Assembly: GCA_002254975.1 (NCBI GenBank)
Contig: NJEB01000058.1
Coordinates: 1 to 5,152 of the forward strand
DNA from: Candidatus Hecatellales archaeon ex4484_218
Lineage (GTDB): Archaea; Thermoproteota; Bathyarchaeia; Hecatellales; Hecatellaceae
Direction: 5' to 3'
Length of the DNA stretch: 5,152 bases
Shown here piece after piece: positions 1 to 4,956 of this stretch. A program made the translations under genes and the position numbers. The notes beneath the pieces are model-generated. The model did not search any database, was not told the DNA's origin, and saw nothing but the letters and a program-made list of their open reading frames with translations. Within the stretch, counting starts at the first letter, position 1; every line of letters begins with the position of its first letter.

Positions 1-955
1 ATGCCGCTTCCTTCTCATTTTCAACCACAATAATTGCACAATTTTTTCTCAAAGCATCTTTAGCAACCTTTTTTTCAGATTTTTTTGATACAAAATCTAA
101 AATTTTTTCTTTAACCTTGTAAGCCAAATTTTCAGATGTTGTAACCAAAATTGAAACCGAAGAACTATCATGTTCAGCTTGAGAAACCATATCTACAAAT
201 ACAAGATTTGGGTTAGCATTTTTATCTGCAAAAACCATTATTTCTGAGGGACCTGCAGGAAAATCTATTCCTACTTCACCATAAACCATCATTTTTGCAG
301 TTGTAACATAAATGTTTCCAGGTCCAACAATTTTAGCAACTTTGGGTATTGTTTGAGTCCCGTAGGCTAATGCACCTATAGCTTGAACACCTCCTACCCT
401 ATATATCTCATCAACACCAACCATATCCAATGCAACAAGGATAGATGCATTTACTTTTCCTGTTTTTGTTGGCGGTGTGCATGCAACAAGTTTTTTAACA
501 CCAGCAACTTTTGCAGGAATACCTAACATTAAAGCTGTTGAAGGATAAGAAGCTTTACCGCAAGGAATATACAAACCAACAGATTCTACTGGTTTAAAAA
601 CCTGTTTTACATAGATGCCATCAGAATTTCTTAAAACTTTTTCTTTAGGAAGCTGATTTTCATGAATTTTTCTTAAGTTTTTTGAGGCTTCCTCAATAGC
701 CTTAATCAAACTTTTAGGAATTTGATGGTAGGCCTCCAAAATTTCTTGTTCTGAAACTTTTAATTTTTCCCTTGAAATTTTAACTCCATCAAATAATCTT
801 GTATATTTTAGGATGGCTTTATCGCCGTTTCTTTTTACATCCTCCAAAATTTTTGAAACATTTTCTTTGTAAATTTTAAGATTGGGTTTGTTTCTGCTAA
901 AAATTTTTTTAAGTTCTTTTTCTTCAAGTTCGACAAGCCTTACTGGTTCAAGCAT
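1..955 (-). CDS. hisD: Histidinol dehydrogenase HisD, 3'-truncated by window edge
   Basis: Catalyses the last two steps of histidine synthesis, the NAD-dependent four-electron oxidation of L-histidinol to L-histidine; a cytosolic zinc enzyme. I translated the reverse strand from ATG 955-953: 318 residues are visible and the reading frame is open to the edge. The family is about 430 residues, so roughly the last quarter is outside. Visible family blocks are GLYIPCGKASYPSTALM (127-143), RVGGVQAIGALAYGT (186-200), KIVGPGNIYVTTAK (208-221), IDFPAGPSE (230-238) and SQAEHD (258-263). Q259 and H262 match two of the four zinc ligands at the E. coli numbering; the Asp and second His ligands lie beyond the edge. 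The start A overlaps the hisB stop (TAATG), with a modest AGGTT site about 10 bases upstream. C132 replaces the usual second glycine of the IPGG motif. The identification is firm. Confidence 0.96.
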   Translation of the reverse strand, partial: MLEPVRLVELEEKELKKIFSRNKPNLKIYKENVSKILEDVKRNGDKAILKYTRLFDGVKISREKLKVSEQEILEAYHQIPKSLIKAIEEASKNLRKIHENQLPKEKVLRNSDGIYVKQVFKPVESVGLYIPCGKASYPSTALMLGIPAKVAGVKKLVACTPPTKTGKVNASILVALDMVGVDEIYRVGGVQAIGALAYGTQTIPKVAKIVGPGNIYVTTAKMMVYGEVGIDFPAGPSEIMVFADKNANPNLVFVDMVSQAEHDSSSVSILVTTSENLAYKVKEKILDFVSKKSEKKVAKDALRKNCAIIVVENEKEAA

Positions 956-1548
956 TATTCTTTCAACCTACCCTTAACACTAGGAATTTTATTTTTATGT
1001 TTTAGCTCAATTTTTACAGCTTGACTTAAAGCTTTACCTAAAGCTTTAAAGGTTGCTTCAGCTTTATGATGGTCATTTAATCCTCTAAAATCTACAATAT
1101 GAAGGTTAAATTTTCCACCTTCAGCCATAGACCTTAAAAAATGGTTTACCATCTGAGAAGGTAATCCTTCAACATTCTCATACTCAAATTTTAGATTTGA
1201 TTCAAAATATACTCTACCTGAAAGGTCTAAAGAAACAAGAACTAAAGAATCATCCATGGGTATTATTGCATTTCCAAATCTGTTTATTCCCTTTTTTTCA
1301 CCTAAAGCCTTATTTAAAGCCATACCTATGGTTAATCCAACATCCTCAATTAAATGATGGTTTTCAGGTTTAGTTTTAGATTTAGCGTAAACTTCTAAAT
1401 CAAATCCCCCATGAAAAGCAAAAGAATCCAATAAATGGTTAAAAAAATCATTTTCAGTTTGAATTTTTGTTTTTCCTGAACCATCAAGATTTAAAACTAC
1501 TTTTACATCTGTTTCTTTGGTTGAGCGTTCAATTTTTCCTCGACGCAT
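955..1548 (-). CDS. hisB: Imidazoleglycerol-phosphate dehydratase HisB (monofunctional)
   Basis: Dehydrates imidazole glycerol phosphate to imidazole acetol phosphate in histidine synthesis; a cytosolic, manganese-dependent enzyme that forms 24-mers in the family. At 197 residues it is the usual single-domain length, with no fused histidinol-phosphatase. Metal-site motifs are visible: FFNHLLDSFAFHGGFDL (35-51), HHLIEDVG (64-71) and the duplicated-half counterpart NDHHKAEATFKAL (158-170). The first motif carries Asn37 where many members have Asp (FFDHML). The ATG at 1548 is supported by the typical N-terminus MRRGKIERSTKETD and by a GGAGG site 9 bases upstream, inside the end of hisA. The gene overlaps hisA by 20 bases and hisD by one base, which indicates one transcript and probable translational coupling. 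Confidence 0.97.
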   Translation of the reverse strand: MRRGKIERSTKETDVKVVLNLDGSGKTKIQTENDFFNHLLDSFAFHGGFDLEVYAKSKTKPENHHLIEDVGLTIGMALNKALGEKKGINRFGNAIIPMDDSLVLVSLDLSGRVYFESNLKFEYENVEGLPSQMVNHFLRSMAEGGKFNLHIVDFRGLNDHHKAEATFKALGKALSQAVKIELKHKNKIPSVKGRLKE

Positions 1549-2263
1549 AATTTAAAGCCTCCAAAACTTCTTCTAAACTAAAAATACCTTCATATAGGGC
1601 TCTTCCAACAACCACACCTCTTAAACCAATTTTTGAGAGATTTAAAACATCTTGAATAGAAGATATACCTCCAGAATAGGTTATAGGTATTTTTGTAGAT
1701 TTAGCAAGTTTAGCCACATATGAAATATTAACTCCTTCCATCTTTCCTTCAACTTTAACATCTGTAAATAGGTAAGATGCAATGTTTAAAGACTCAAAAA
1801 TTTTGACAATTTTAAAAGGTGAATAAGAAGTTTCCTTTGTCCAACCCTTTTTTAAAACAACATTTTCTTTAGAATCTAAAGCAACAATAATTTTATCTGA
1901 ACCTATTTTTTTGGAAACTTCAACCACAAACTCCGGATTTTCTAAGGCGGCTGTACCTAAAATAACCCATCTTGCACCAGCTTTAACAAGTAAAACAGCT
2001 TCTTCAACAGTACGAATTCCACCACCAACCTCAACAGGGATGCTTACTTCATCCAAAATTTTCTTCACAATTTTTCGACTTTTTAGGTTACCATAAACAG
2101 CAGCATCCAAATCTACAACATGAAGAATTTTTGCACCCTTTTTCTCCCACATTTTTGCAACTTCAACTGGATTGGAGGAAACCTCTAAACCTGTTTTAGG
2201 CTTACCTTGAATTAGCTTTACACATTTTCCATCTAAGATGTCAACTGAAGGAATGATGTACAA
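1529..2263 (-). CDS. hisA: ProFAR isomerase HisA, TTG start
   Basis: Phosphoribosyl-formimino-AICAR-phosphate isomerase, an Amadori rearrangement in histidine synthesis; a (beta/alpha)8 barrel acting in the cytosol. The 244 residues are full length for the family. Asp8 in IIPSVDILDGK and Asp130 in IIVALDSKE occupy the positions of the two catalytic aspartates, one in each half barrel. Phosphate-binding loops are GGGIRT (80-85), ILGTAAL (101-107), YSGGISS (196-202) and VVVGRALYEG (217-226). The usual T-D-I-x-R-D-G loop reads TDVKVEG (167-173), a conservative change. The start is TTG: an in-frame TGA lies five codons upstream (2276-2278), the next residues are the canonical YIIP N-terminus, and GAGGG sits 9 bases before it. 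It heads the leftward hisABD cluster and is divergent from lysW. A dual HisA/TrpF role (PriA) cannot be excluded by eye, but nothing suggests it. Confidence 0.96.
   Translation of the reverse strand: MYIIPSVDILDGKCVKLIQGKPKTGLEVSSNPVEVAKMWEKKGAKILHVVDLDAAVYGNLKSRKIVKKILDEVSIPVEVGGGIRTVEEAVLLVKAGARWVILGTAALENPEFVVEVSKKIGSDKIIVALDSKENVVLKKGWTKETSYSPFKIVKIFESLNIASYLFTDVKVEGKMEGVNISYVAKLAKSTKIPITYSGGISSIQDVLNLSKIGLRGVVVGRALYEGIFSLEEVLEALNYASRKN
1558..1562 (-). promoter_or_regulatory. Shine-Dalgarno site of hisB
   Basis: The minus strand reads GGAGG here, 9 bases before the hisB ATG. It lies inside the coding sequence of hisA, so ribosomes can initiate on hisB although the genes overlap by 20 bases. 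It supports the ATG at 1548 as the true start. Confidence 0.75.
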
Positions 2264-2267
2264 GAAA

Positions 2268-2277
2268 CCCTTCCCTC
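2268..2277 (-). promoter_or_regulatory. Shine-Dalgarno site deciding the TTG start of hisA
   Basis: The minus strand reads GAGGGAAGGG, with GAGGG 9 bases before TTG 2263-2261. An in-frame TGA overlaps its 5' edge (2276-2278), so no upstream start is possible. The next codons give the conserved HisA N-terminus. Together these fix the rare TTG start. Confidence 0.75.
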
Positions 2278-2343
2278 AAACTAGAATGGTTTATTGGTTA
2301 GGGAAAAAGAAAAATGTTTTGTTTTTCAGTTAAAATTGCAAAA

Positions 2344-2352
2344 GTTTAAAAG
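2344..2352 (-). promoter_or_regulatory. Candidate TATA element for the hisABD transcript
   Basis: The minus strand reads CTTTTAAAC, an archaeal TATA-like element. If transcription begins about 25 bases downstream, the hisA leader would be near 55-60 bases. The region is A+T-rich throughout, so this is one of several possible matches; the position relative to the dyad at 2351-2379 is the main point in its favour. Confidence 0.35.
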
Positions 2353-2379
2353 TAATAGTTTAACGTTAATAATATTACT
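2351..2379. promoter_or_regulatory. Nested dyad, candidate shared operator between hisA and lysW
   Basis: Perfect 7-base arms AGTAATA (2351-2357) and TATTACT (2373-2379) flank a perfect 10-base palindrome TTAACGTTAA (2360-2369); the two centres differ by half a base. It lies between the leftward TATA candidate (2344-2352) and the rightward ones (from 2379), touching both. A dimeric regulator bound here could affect both operons. Lrp-family LysM is known to bind upstream of lysW in Sulfolobus, but I see no basis for naming the regulator here. Short A+T-rich dyads also arise by chance. Confidence 0.4.
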
Positions 2380-2397
2380 AAATAAGACTTTAAAATA
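2379..2397 (+). promoter_or_regulatory. Candidate promoter of lysWXY
   Basis: Two overlapping TATA-like elements are possible: TAAATAAG (2379-2386) and TTTAAAATA (2389-2397). The first is centred about 31 bases before the lysW ATG and would give a leader of only a few bases; the second is so close that it would need initiation at or inside the ATG. A very short or absent leader fits the lack of a strong ribosome-binding site before lysW. Confidence 0.35.
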
Positions 2398-2413
2398 TTG
2401 TGTAGTGATTGAA

Positions 2414-2587
2414 ATGAAAGTTAAATGTCCAGAGTGTGGAGCTGAATTTGACATTCCTGATGATGTAGTGGTTGGGGAAATTGTAAGCTGTCCAGATTGT
2501 GGACTGGAGCTTGAGATAACTAAAGTTGAAAAAGGAAATGTAGAGCTTAAACCTGTTCAAATTGCAGGTGAAGATTGGGGAGAATGA
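2414..2587 (+). CDS. lysW: Amino-group carrier protein LysW
   Basis: Small acidic carrier whose C-terminal glutamate is coupled to aminoadipate (lysine route) or glutamate (ornithine/arginine route), protecting the amino group and presenting the substrate to LysX, LysZ and LysY. The product is 57 residues, close to the 54 of Thermus LysW. A zinc ribbon is formed by CPECG (5-9) and CPDCG (26-30), with ligands C5, C8, C26 and C29, and the protein ends in the hallmark EDWGE. The frame stays open upstream to an ATG at 2294, but that would add 40 residues foreign to the family (KCFVFQLKLQ and so on) and run through the promoter and dyad region, so I chose ATG 2414. There is no strong ribosome-binding site, only a weak GTGA at 2405, which suits a near-leaderless message. 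The TGA stop is immediately followed by the lysX start. Confidence 0.95.
   Translation: MKVKCPECGAEFDIPDDVVVGEIVSCPDCGLELEITKVEKGNVELKPVQIAGEDWGE
2577..2582 (+). promoter_or_regulatory. Shine-Dalgarno site of lysX within lysW
   Basis: GGGGAG lies in the last codons of lysW, 5 bases before the TTG start of lysX. It supports initiation at a TTG directly abutting the lysW stop and implies translational coupling of carrier and ligase. Confidence 0.6.
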
Positions 2588-3445
2588 TTGGGAATTTCCA
2601 TAGGTTTAATTTATGACCAAGTTCGTTGGGAAGAAAAAGCAATAATTGAAACAATTAAATCAAGAGGTTTACCTGTAAAACTAATAGATGCAAAAAGAAC
2701 TTTTTTTGATTTAACATGTAAGCCTGAAAAATTAGAGTTTTTTGGAGATGTAATTCTTCAACGTTGTGTAAGCTATTTTAGAAACCTAAACACAACAGCT
2801 ATCCTTGAAAACCAAGGGTATACTGTGATTAATCCTTACCATGTTTCCCATATTTGTGGAAACAAACTTTTAACAACTCTAACATTATCAAAAGCTGGAA
2901 TTCCAACACCTAAAACCTATGTTGCATTTACACCTGAAAGTGCAGTTTTAGCTTTCGACAAACTTAATCATTCAGCAATTCTTAAACCTATCATTGGAAG
3001 TTGGGGAAGATTAATCATTCCATTAAAGGATAGAGAAACTGCTGAAGCTGTTTTTGAGGAAAGACAATATATGTTCCCCCTATACCATATTTACTATATT
3101 CAAGAACTCGTTAAAAGACCTCCAAGAGATATTAGAAGTTTTGTTGTTGGAGAAGAGGTTGTAGCCGCAATTTATAGGTATTCCTTTGAAGATGTAAAAA
3201 CAAATATTGCAAGAGGAGGTAAACCTGAATATTGTCCAATAACTGATGAATTAAGAGAATTAAGTCTTAAAGCTGCTGAAGCTGTTGGTGGTGGAATTTT
3301 AGGTGTGGATATGATGGAAACTGAAGATGGTTTGGTTGTTCATGAAATAAACCATACTGTGGAATTTCAATCAACAGTTGAGGTTACAAAAGTTAACATA
3401 CCAAAATATATTGTTGGTTATTTGATTAGGAAAGCAAAAAAATAA
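2588..3445 (+). CDS. lysX: LysW-amino acid ligase LysX (LysX/ArgX family), TTG start
   Basis: ATP-grasp ligase joining the alpha-amino group of 2-aminoadipate and/or glutamate to the C-terminal glutamate of LysW. It has 285 residues, about the family length. The N-terminal domain begins ISIGLIYDQVRWEEKAI. ATP-grasp landmarks are GNKLLT (91-96), ILKPIIGSWGRL (131-142), YYIQELV (169-175), RDIRSFVVG (180-188), TNIARGG (205-211) and the metal-binding HEINHTVEF (252-260, E253 and N255). The GSWGR loop, TNxARGG and NHTxEF closely match my recall of Thermus LysX. The start is TTG because the preceding codon is the lysW TGA, no nearby Met lies in frame, and the N-terminus aligns from residue 2. Whether it prefers aminoadipate (LysX), glutamate (ArgX) or both is not settled here; only one such ligase is in the window. 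Confidence 0.94.
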   Translation: MGISIGLIYDQVRWEEKAIIETIKSRGLPVKLIDAKRTFFDLTCKPEKLEFFGDVILQRCVSYFRNLNTTAILENQGYTVINPYHVSHICGNKLLTTLTLSKAGIPTPKTYVAFTPESAVLAFDKLNHSAILKPIIGSWGRLIIPLKDRETAEAVFEERQYMFPLYHIYYIQELVKRPPRDIRSFVVGEEVVAAIYRYSFEDVKTNIARGGKPEYCPITDELRELSLKAAEAVGGGILGVDMMETEDGLVVHEINHTVEFQSTVEVTKVNIPKYIVGYLIRKAKK

Positions 3446-3475
3446 TTTTTATCTTACAGTCTTAAACTTAAATTC

Positions 3476-3480
3476 GAGGT
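3476..3480 (+). promoter_or_regulatory. Shine-Dalgarno site of lysY
   Basis: GAGGT lies 10 bases before the ATG at 3491, in the 45-base gap after lysX. The same gap has a short T-run and a CTTAAACTTAAAT stretch (3461-3473) that looks TATA-like, but with a good ribosome-binding site and short spacing read-through from lysX is the simpler reading. Confidence 0.6.
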
Positions 3481-3490
3481 TGATAAAGAA

Positions 3491-4546
3491 ATGGTTAAGG
3501 TTGGAATTATTGGGGGTTCAGGGTATACTGGTGGAGAACTTTTAAGGTTGTTGTTATTTCATCCTGAAGTTGAATTAACACAAGTAACTTCAAGAGAATA
3601 TGCTGGAGAATATATTTTTCGTGTCCATTCAAATTTGAGGGGGATTACAAATCTTCAATTTGATAAACCTGACCTATCCAAAACAATCAATCAATGTGAC
3701 CTAGTTTTTATGTCAACTCCTCATGGTGTATCTTCAAAATTAACACCTAAACTTTTGGATGCAGGTTTAAAAGTTATAGATTTAAGTGCAGATTTTAGGT
3801 TAAAAAATCCTGAAGATTACCCTAGATGGTATGGTTGGAGTCATCCGGTTCCGGAATTGTTAAAAAAATCTGTTTATGGTTTACCTGAGCTTTATAGAGA
3901 AAAAATTAAAAATGCTCAACTTGTTGCATGCCCTGGATGTATGGCTATTGTAACCATTCTTGCTTTAGCTCCTGTTGTTAAGGCAAACCTAATAGATTTA
4001 GAACATGTGGTTGCAGATATAAAAATTGGCTCTTCTGGTGCTGGAGCAAAACCTTCACCAGCAAGTCATCATGCAGAAAGATTTGGTGTTATTAGACCAT
4101 ACAAACCAGCAGGTCATCGACATACAGCTGAAATAGAACAAGAATTAAGCCAAATTTCAGGTTCAAAAATTAAAGTTTCAATGTCAGCTCATGCAGTTAA
4201 TGTTGTTCGAGGAATTTTATCAACTATTCATGCTTTTTTGGTTGAAAAGGTTGAAACTTCAAATTTATGGAAGGTTTATCGTTCTTTCTACCAAAATGAA
4301 CCTTTTATCAGGTTGGTTAGAGACCGGAAAGGTTTGTATAGGCTTCCAGACCCCAAAGTTGTTGTTGGTTCAAACTTTTGTGACTTAGGATTTGAAATTG
4401 ACAACCATACTGGTAGGCTTGTAGTTTTAGGGGCTATTGATAACCTAGTTAAAGGTGCTGCAGGAACAGCTGTCCAAAACATGAATATAATGTTGGGAAT
4501 AGAGGAAAAAACAGGCTTAAATCAGCCAGCTTTACATCCAATTTAA
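3491..4546 (+). CDS. lysY: LysW-aminoadipyl/glutamyl-phosphate reductase LysY (ArgC family)
   Basis: NADPH-dependent reduction of the acyl phosphate on LysW-bound aminoadipate (or glutamate) to the semialdehyde; the LysW-pathway counterpart of ArgC. The product is 351 residues, full length. A Rossmann nucleotide-binding loop GIIGGSGYTGGELLRLL (5-21) starts the protein, followed by STPHGV (75-80), VIDLSADFRL (95-104) and YGLPELYRE (129-137). The catalytic cysteine is C150 in ACPGCMA; canonical ArgC has Asn-Pro-Gly-Cys, here Cys-Pro-Gly-Cys. GHRHTAEIEQEL (208-219) carries the catalytic histidine, and NLVKGAAGTAVQNMN (318-332) is the C-terminal cofactor motif. The SHHAERFGVIRPYKP stretch (192-206) resembles LysY more than bacterial ArgC, as I recall them, and the lysWX context agrees; the enzyme may serve both pathways. 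It follows lysX after 45 bases and ends one base from a convergent gene remnant. Confidence 0.94.
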   Translation: MVKVGIIGGSGYTGGELLRLLLFHPEVELTQVTSREYAGEYIFRVHSNLRGITNLQFDKPDLSKTINQCDLVFMSTPHGVSSKLTPKLLDAGLKVIDLSADFRLKNPEDYPRWYGWSHPVPELLKKSVYGLPELYREKIKNAQLVACPGCMAIVTILALAPVVKANLIDLEHVVADIKIGSSGAGAKPSPASHHAERFGVIRPYKPAGHRHTAEIEQELSQISGSKIKVSMSAHAVNVVRGILSTIHAFLVEKVETSNLWKVYRSFYQNEPFIRLVRDRKGLYRLPDPKVVVGSNFCDLGFEIDNHTGRLVVLGAIDNLVKGAAGTAVQNMNIMLGIEEKTGLNQPALHPI

Positions 4547-4547
4547 C

Positions 4548-4847
4548 TTAAATAATTTTCCCCAGTTTTATTTTAGCTTTCTTTAGGAATCTTTTAGTAA
4601 CAACAATTATACATCTAAAGCAAAAAGAAAAAAGGCAAGACCAGAATAAATATGATAATTTGTTAGTATTCCTTTTGTAACTCCAAAGATAAAGATGTTT
4701 TTAATCTTATACCTAGAAATAAATAATGGAAAAACCACCTGTAATGAATGAAAGAATAAAGCATACTAGAAGACCTAAATCTATATGTATCTTAGCCTTA
4801 TGGAAACCATATTTACCACGGATTTTTATTTTTCTTAAAAGTTGTAT
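4548..4847 (-). pseudogene. Frameshifted remnant of a small membrane protein gene
   Basis: Three protein-like pieces follow one another on the minus strand. Piece 1 (4847 to about 4734) includes KYGFHKAKIHIDLGLL and a hydrophobic helix ending SFITGG. Piece 2, shifted by one base (about 4733 to 4610), reads FISRYKIKNIFIFG, then NYHIYSGLAFFLFAL, a second helix. Piece 3, back in the first frame (about 4616 to 4548), reads VVTKRFLKKAKIKLGKII and stops with TAA. The joins fall at A-runs (4730-4734; 4622-4626 and 4628-4633); dropping one base at the first and adding one at the second gives a continuous protein of nearly 100 residues. No ATG, GTG or TTG opens piece 1; its frame begins with ATA right after a TAA. 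The spaced histidines, ITG and HxxSG pattern and basic TKR tail resemble small archaeal DUF4405/cytochrome-b-like membrane proteins; that family name is an inference. It is either a decayed gene or sequencing error in homopolymers. Confidence 0.55.
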
Positions 4848-4892
4848 TTAAAAACCTTATAAAATGCTTGTTTTGGAAAAGGCTTAAATAAG
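4845..4892 (+). promoter_or_regulatory. Candidate promoter region of lysZ with stacked TATA-like elements
   Basis: Three TATA-like elements occur in series: TATTTAAAAA (4845-4854), CTTATAAAAT (4856-4865) and CTTAAATAAG (4883-4892). The last would place initiation near 4913 and give a leader of about 45 bases before the lysZ GTG. A separate promoter makes sense because the remnant gene separates lysZ from lysWXY. The first two elements also read as TATA-like on the minus strand, so they may once have driven the convergent gene. Confidence 0.4.
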
Positions 4893-4942
4893 GGTAAAAT
4901 TTTCATAGAGTAGTTTTGTTTTCACAGTAGTAAAAGGTTGTT

Positions 4943-4947
4943 GAGGC
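4943..4947 (+). promoter_or_regulatory. Shine-Dalgarno site deciding the GTG start of lysZ
   Basis: GAGGC lies 9 bases before GTG 4957-4959. An in-frame TGA at 4942-4944 overlaps it, and no other ATG, GTG or TTG occurs between that stop and the conserved kinase N-terminus, so GTG 4957 is the only reasonable start. Confidence 0.65.
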
Positions 4948-4956
4948 GAAGTAAAG

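Noticed and set aside
1911..2096. A 61-codon plus-strand frame inside hisA
   Set aside because: It lies wholly antisense to a well-conserved HisA sequence and has low-complexity Ser/Thr-rich content typical of a shadow frame.
4191..4388. A 65-codon plus-strand frame inside lysY
   Set aside because: It is an alternative frame of a conserved part of LysY, with no ribosome-binding site or recognisable motif.
4288..4482. A 64-codon minus-strand frame inside lysY
   Set aside because: It is antisense to the conserved C-terminal domain of LysY and shows no independent protein features.
4556..4583. T-rich stretch after lysY as a transcription terminator
   Set aside because: Short T-runs are present and could end transcription as archaeal terminators do, but they also encode the lysine-rich tail of the minus-strand remnant, and T-runs are common throughout this A+T-rich sequence.
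4726..4851. A 41-codon plus-strand frame (MEKPPVMNER...) in the lysY-lysZ gap
   Set aside because: It has no ribosome-binding site and is antisense to the much more protein-like minus-strand pieces; its composition looks like the shadow of those.
4855..4893. CCTTAT / ATAAGG inverted repeat upstream of lysZ
   Set aside because: Only six bases per arm with a long spacer, and both arms overlap TATA-like elements; chance is a sufficient explanation.
4547..4956. tRNA, structured RNA or riboswitch in the lysY-lysZ gap
   Set aside because: I found no cloverleaf, T-loop consensus or long stable stems; the protein-like minus-strand reading explains the stretch better.
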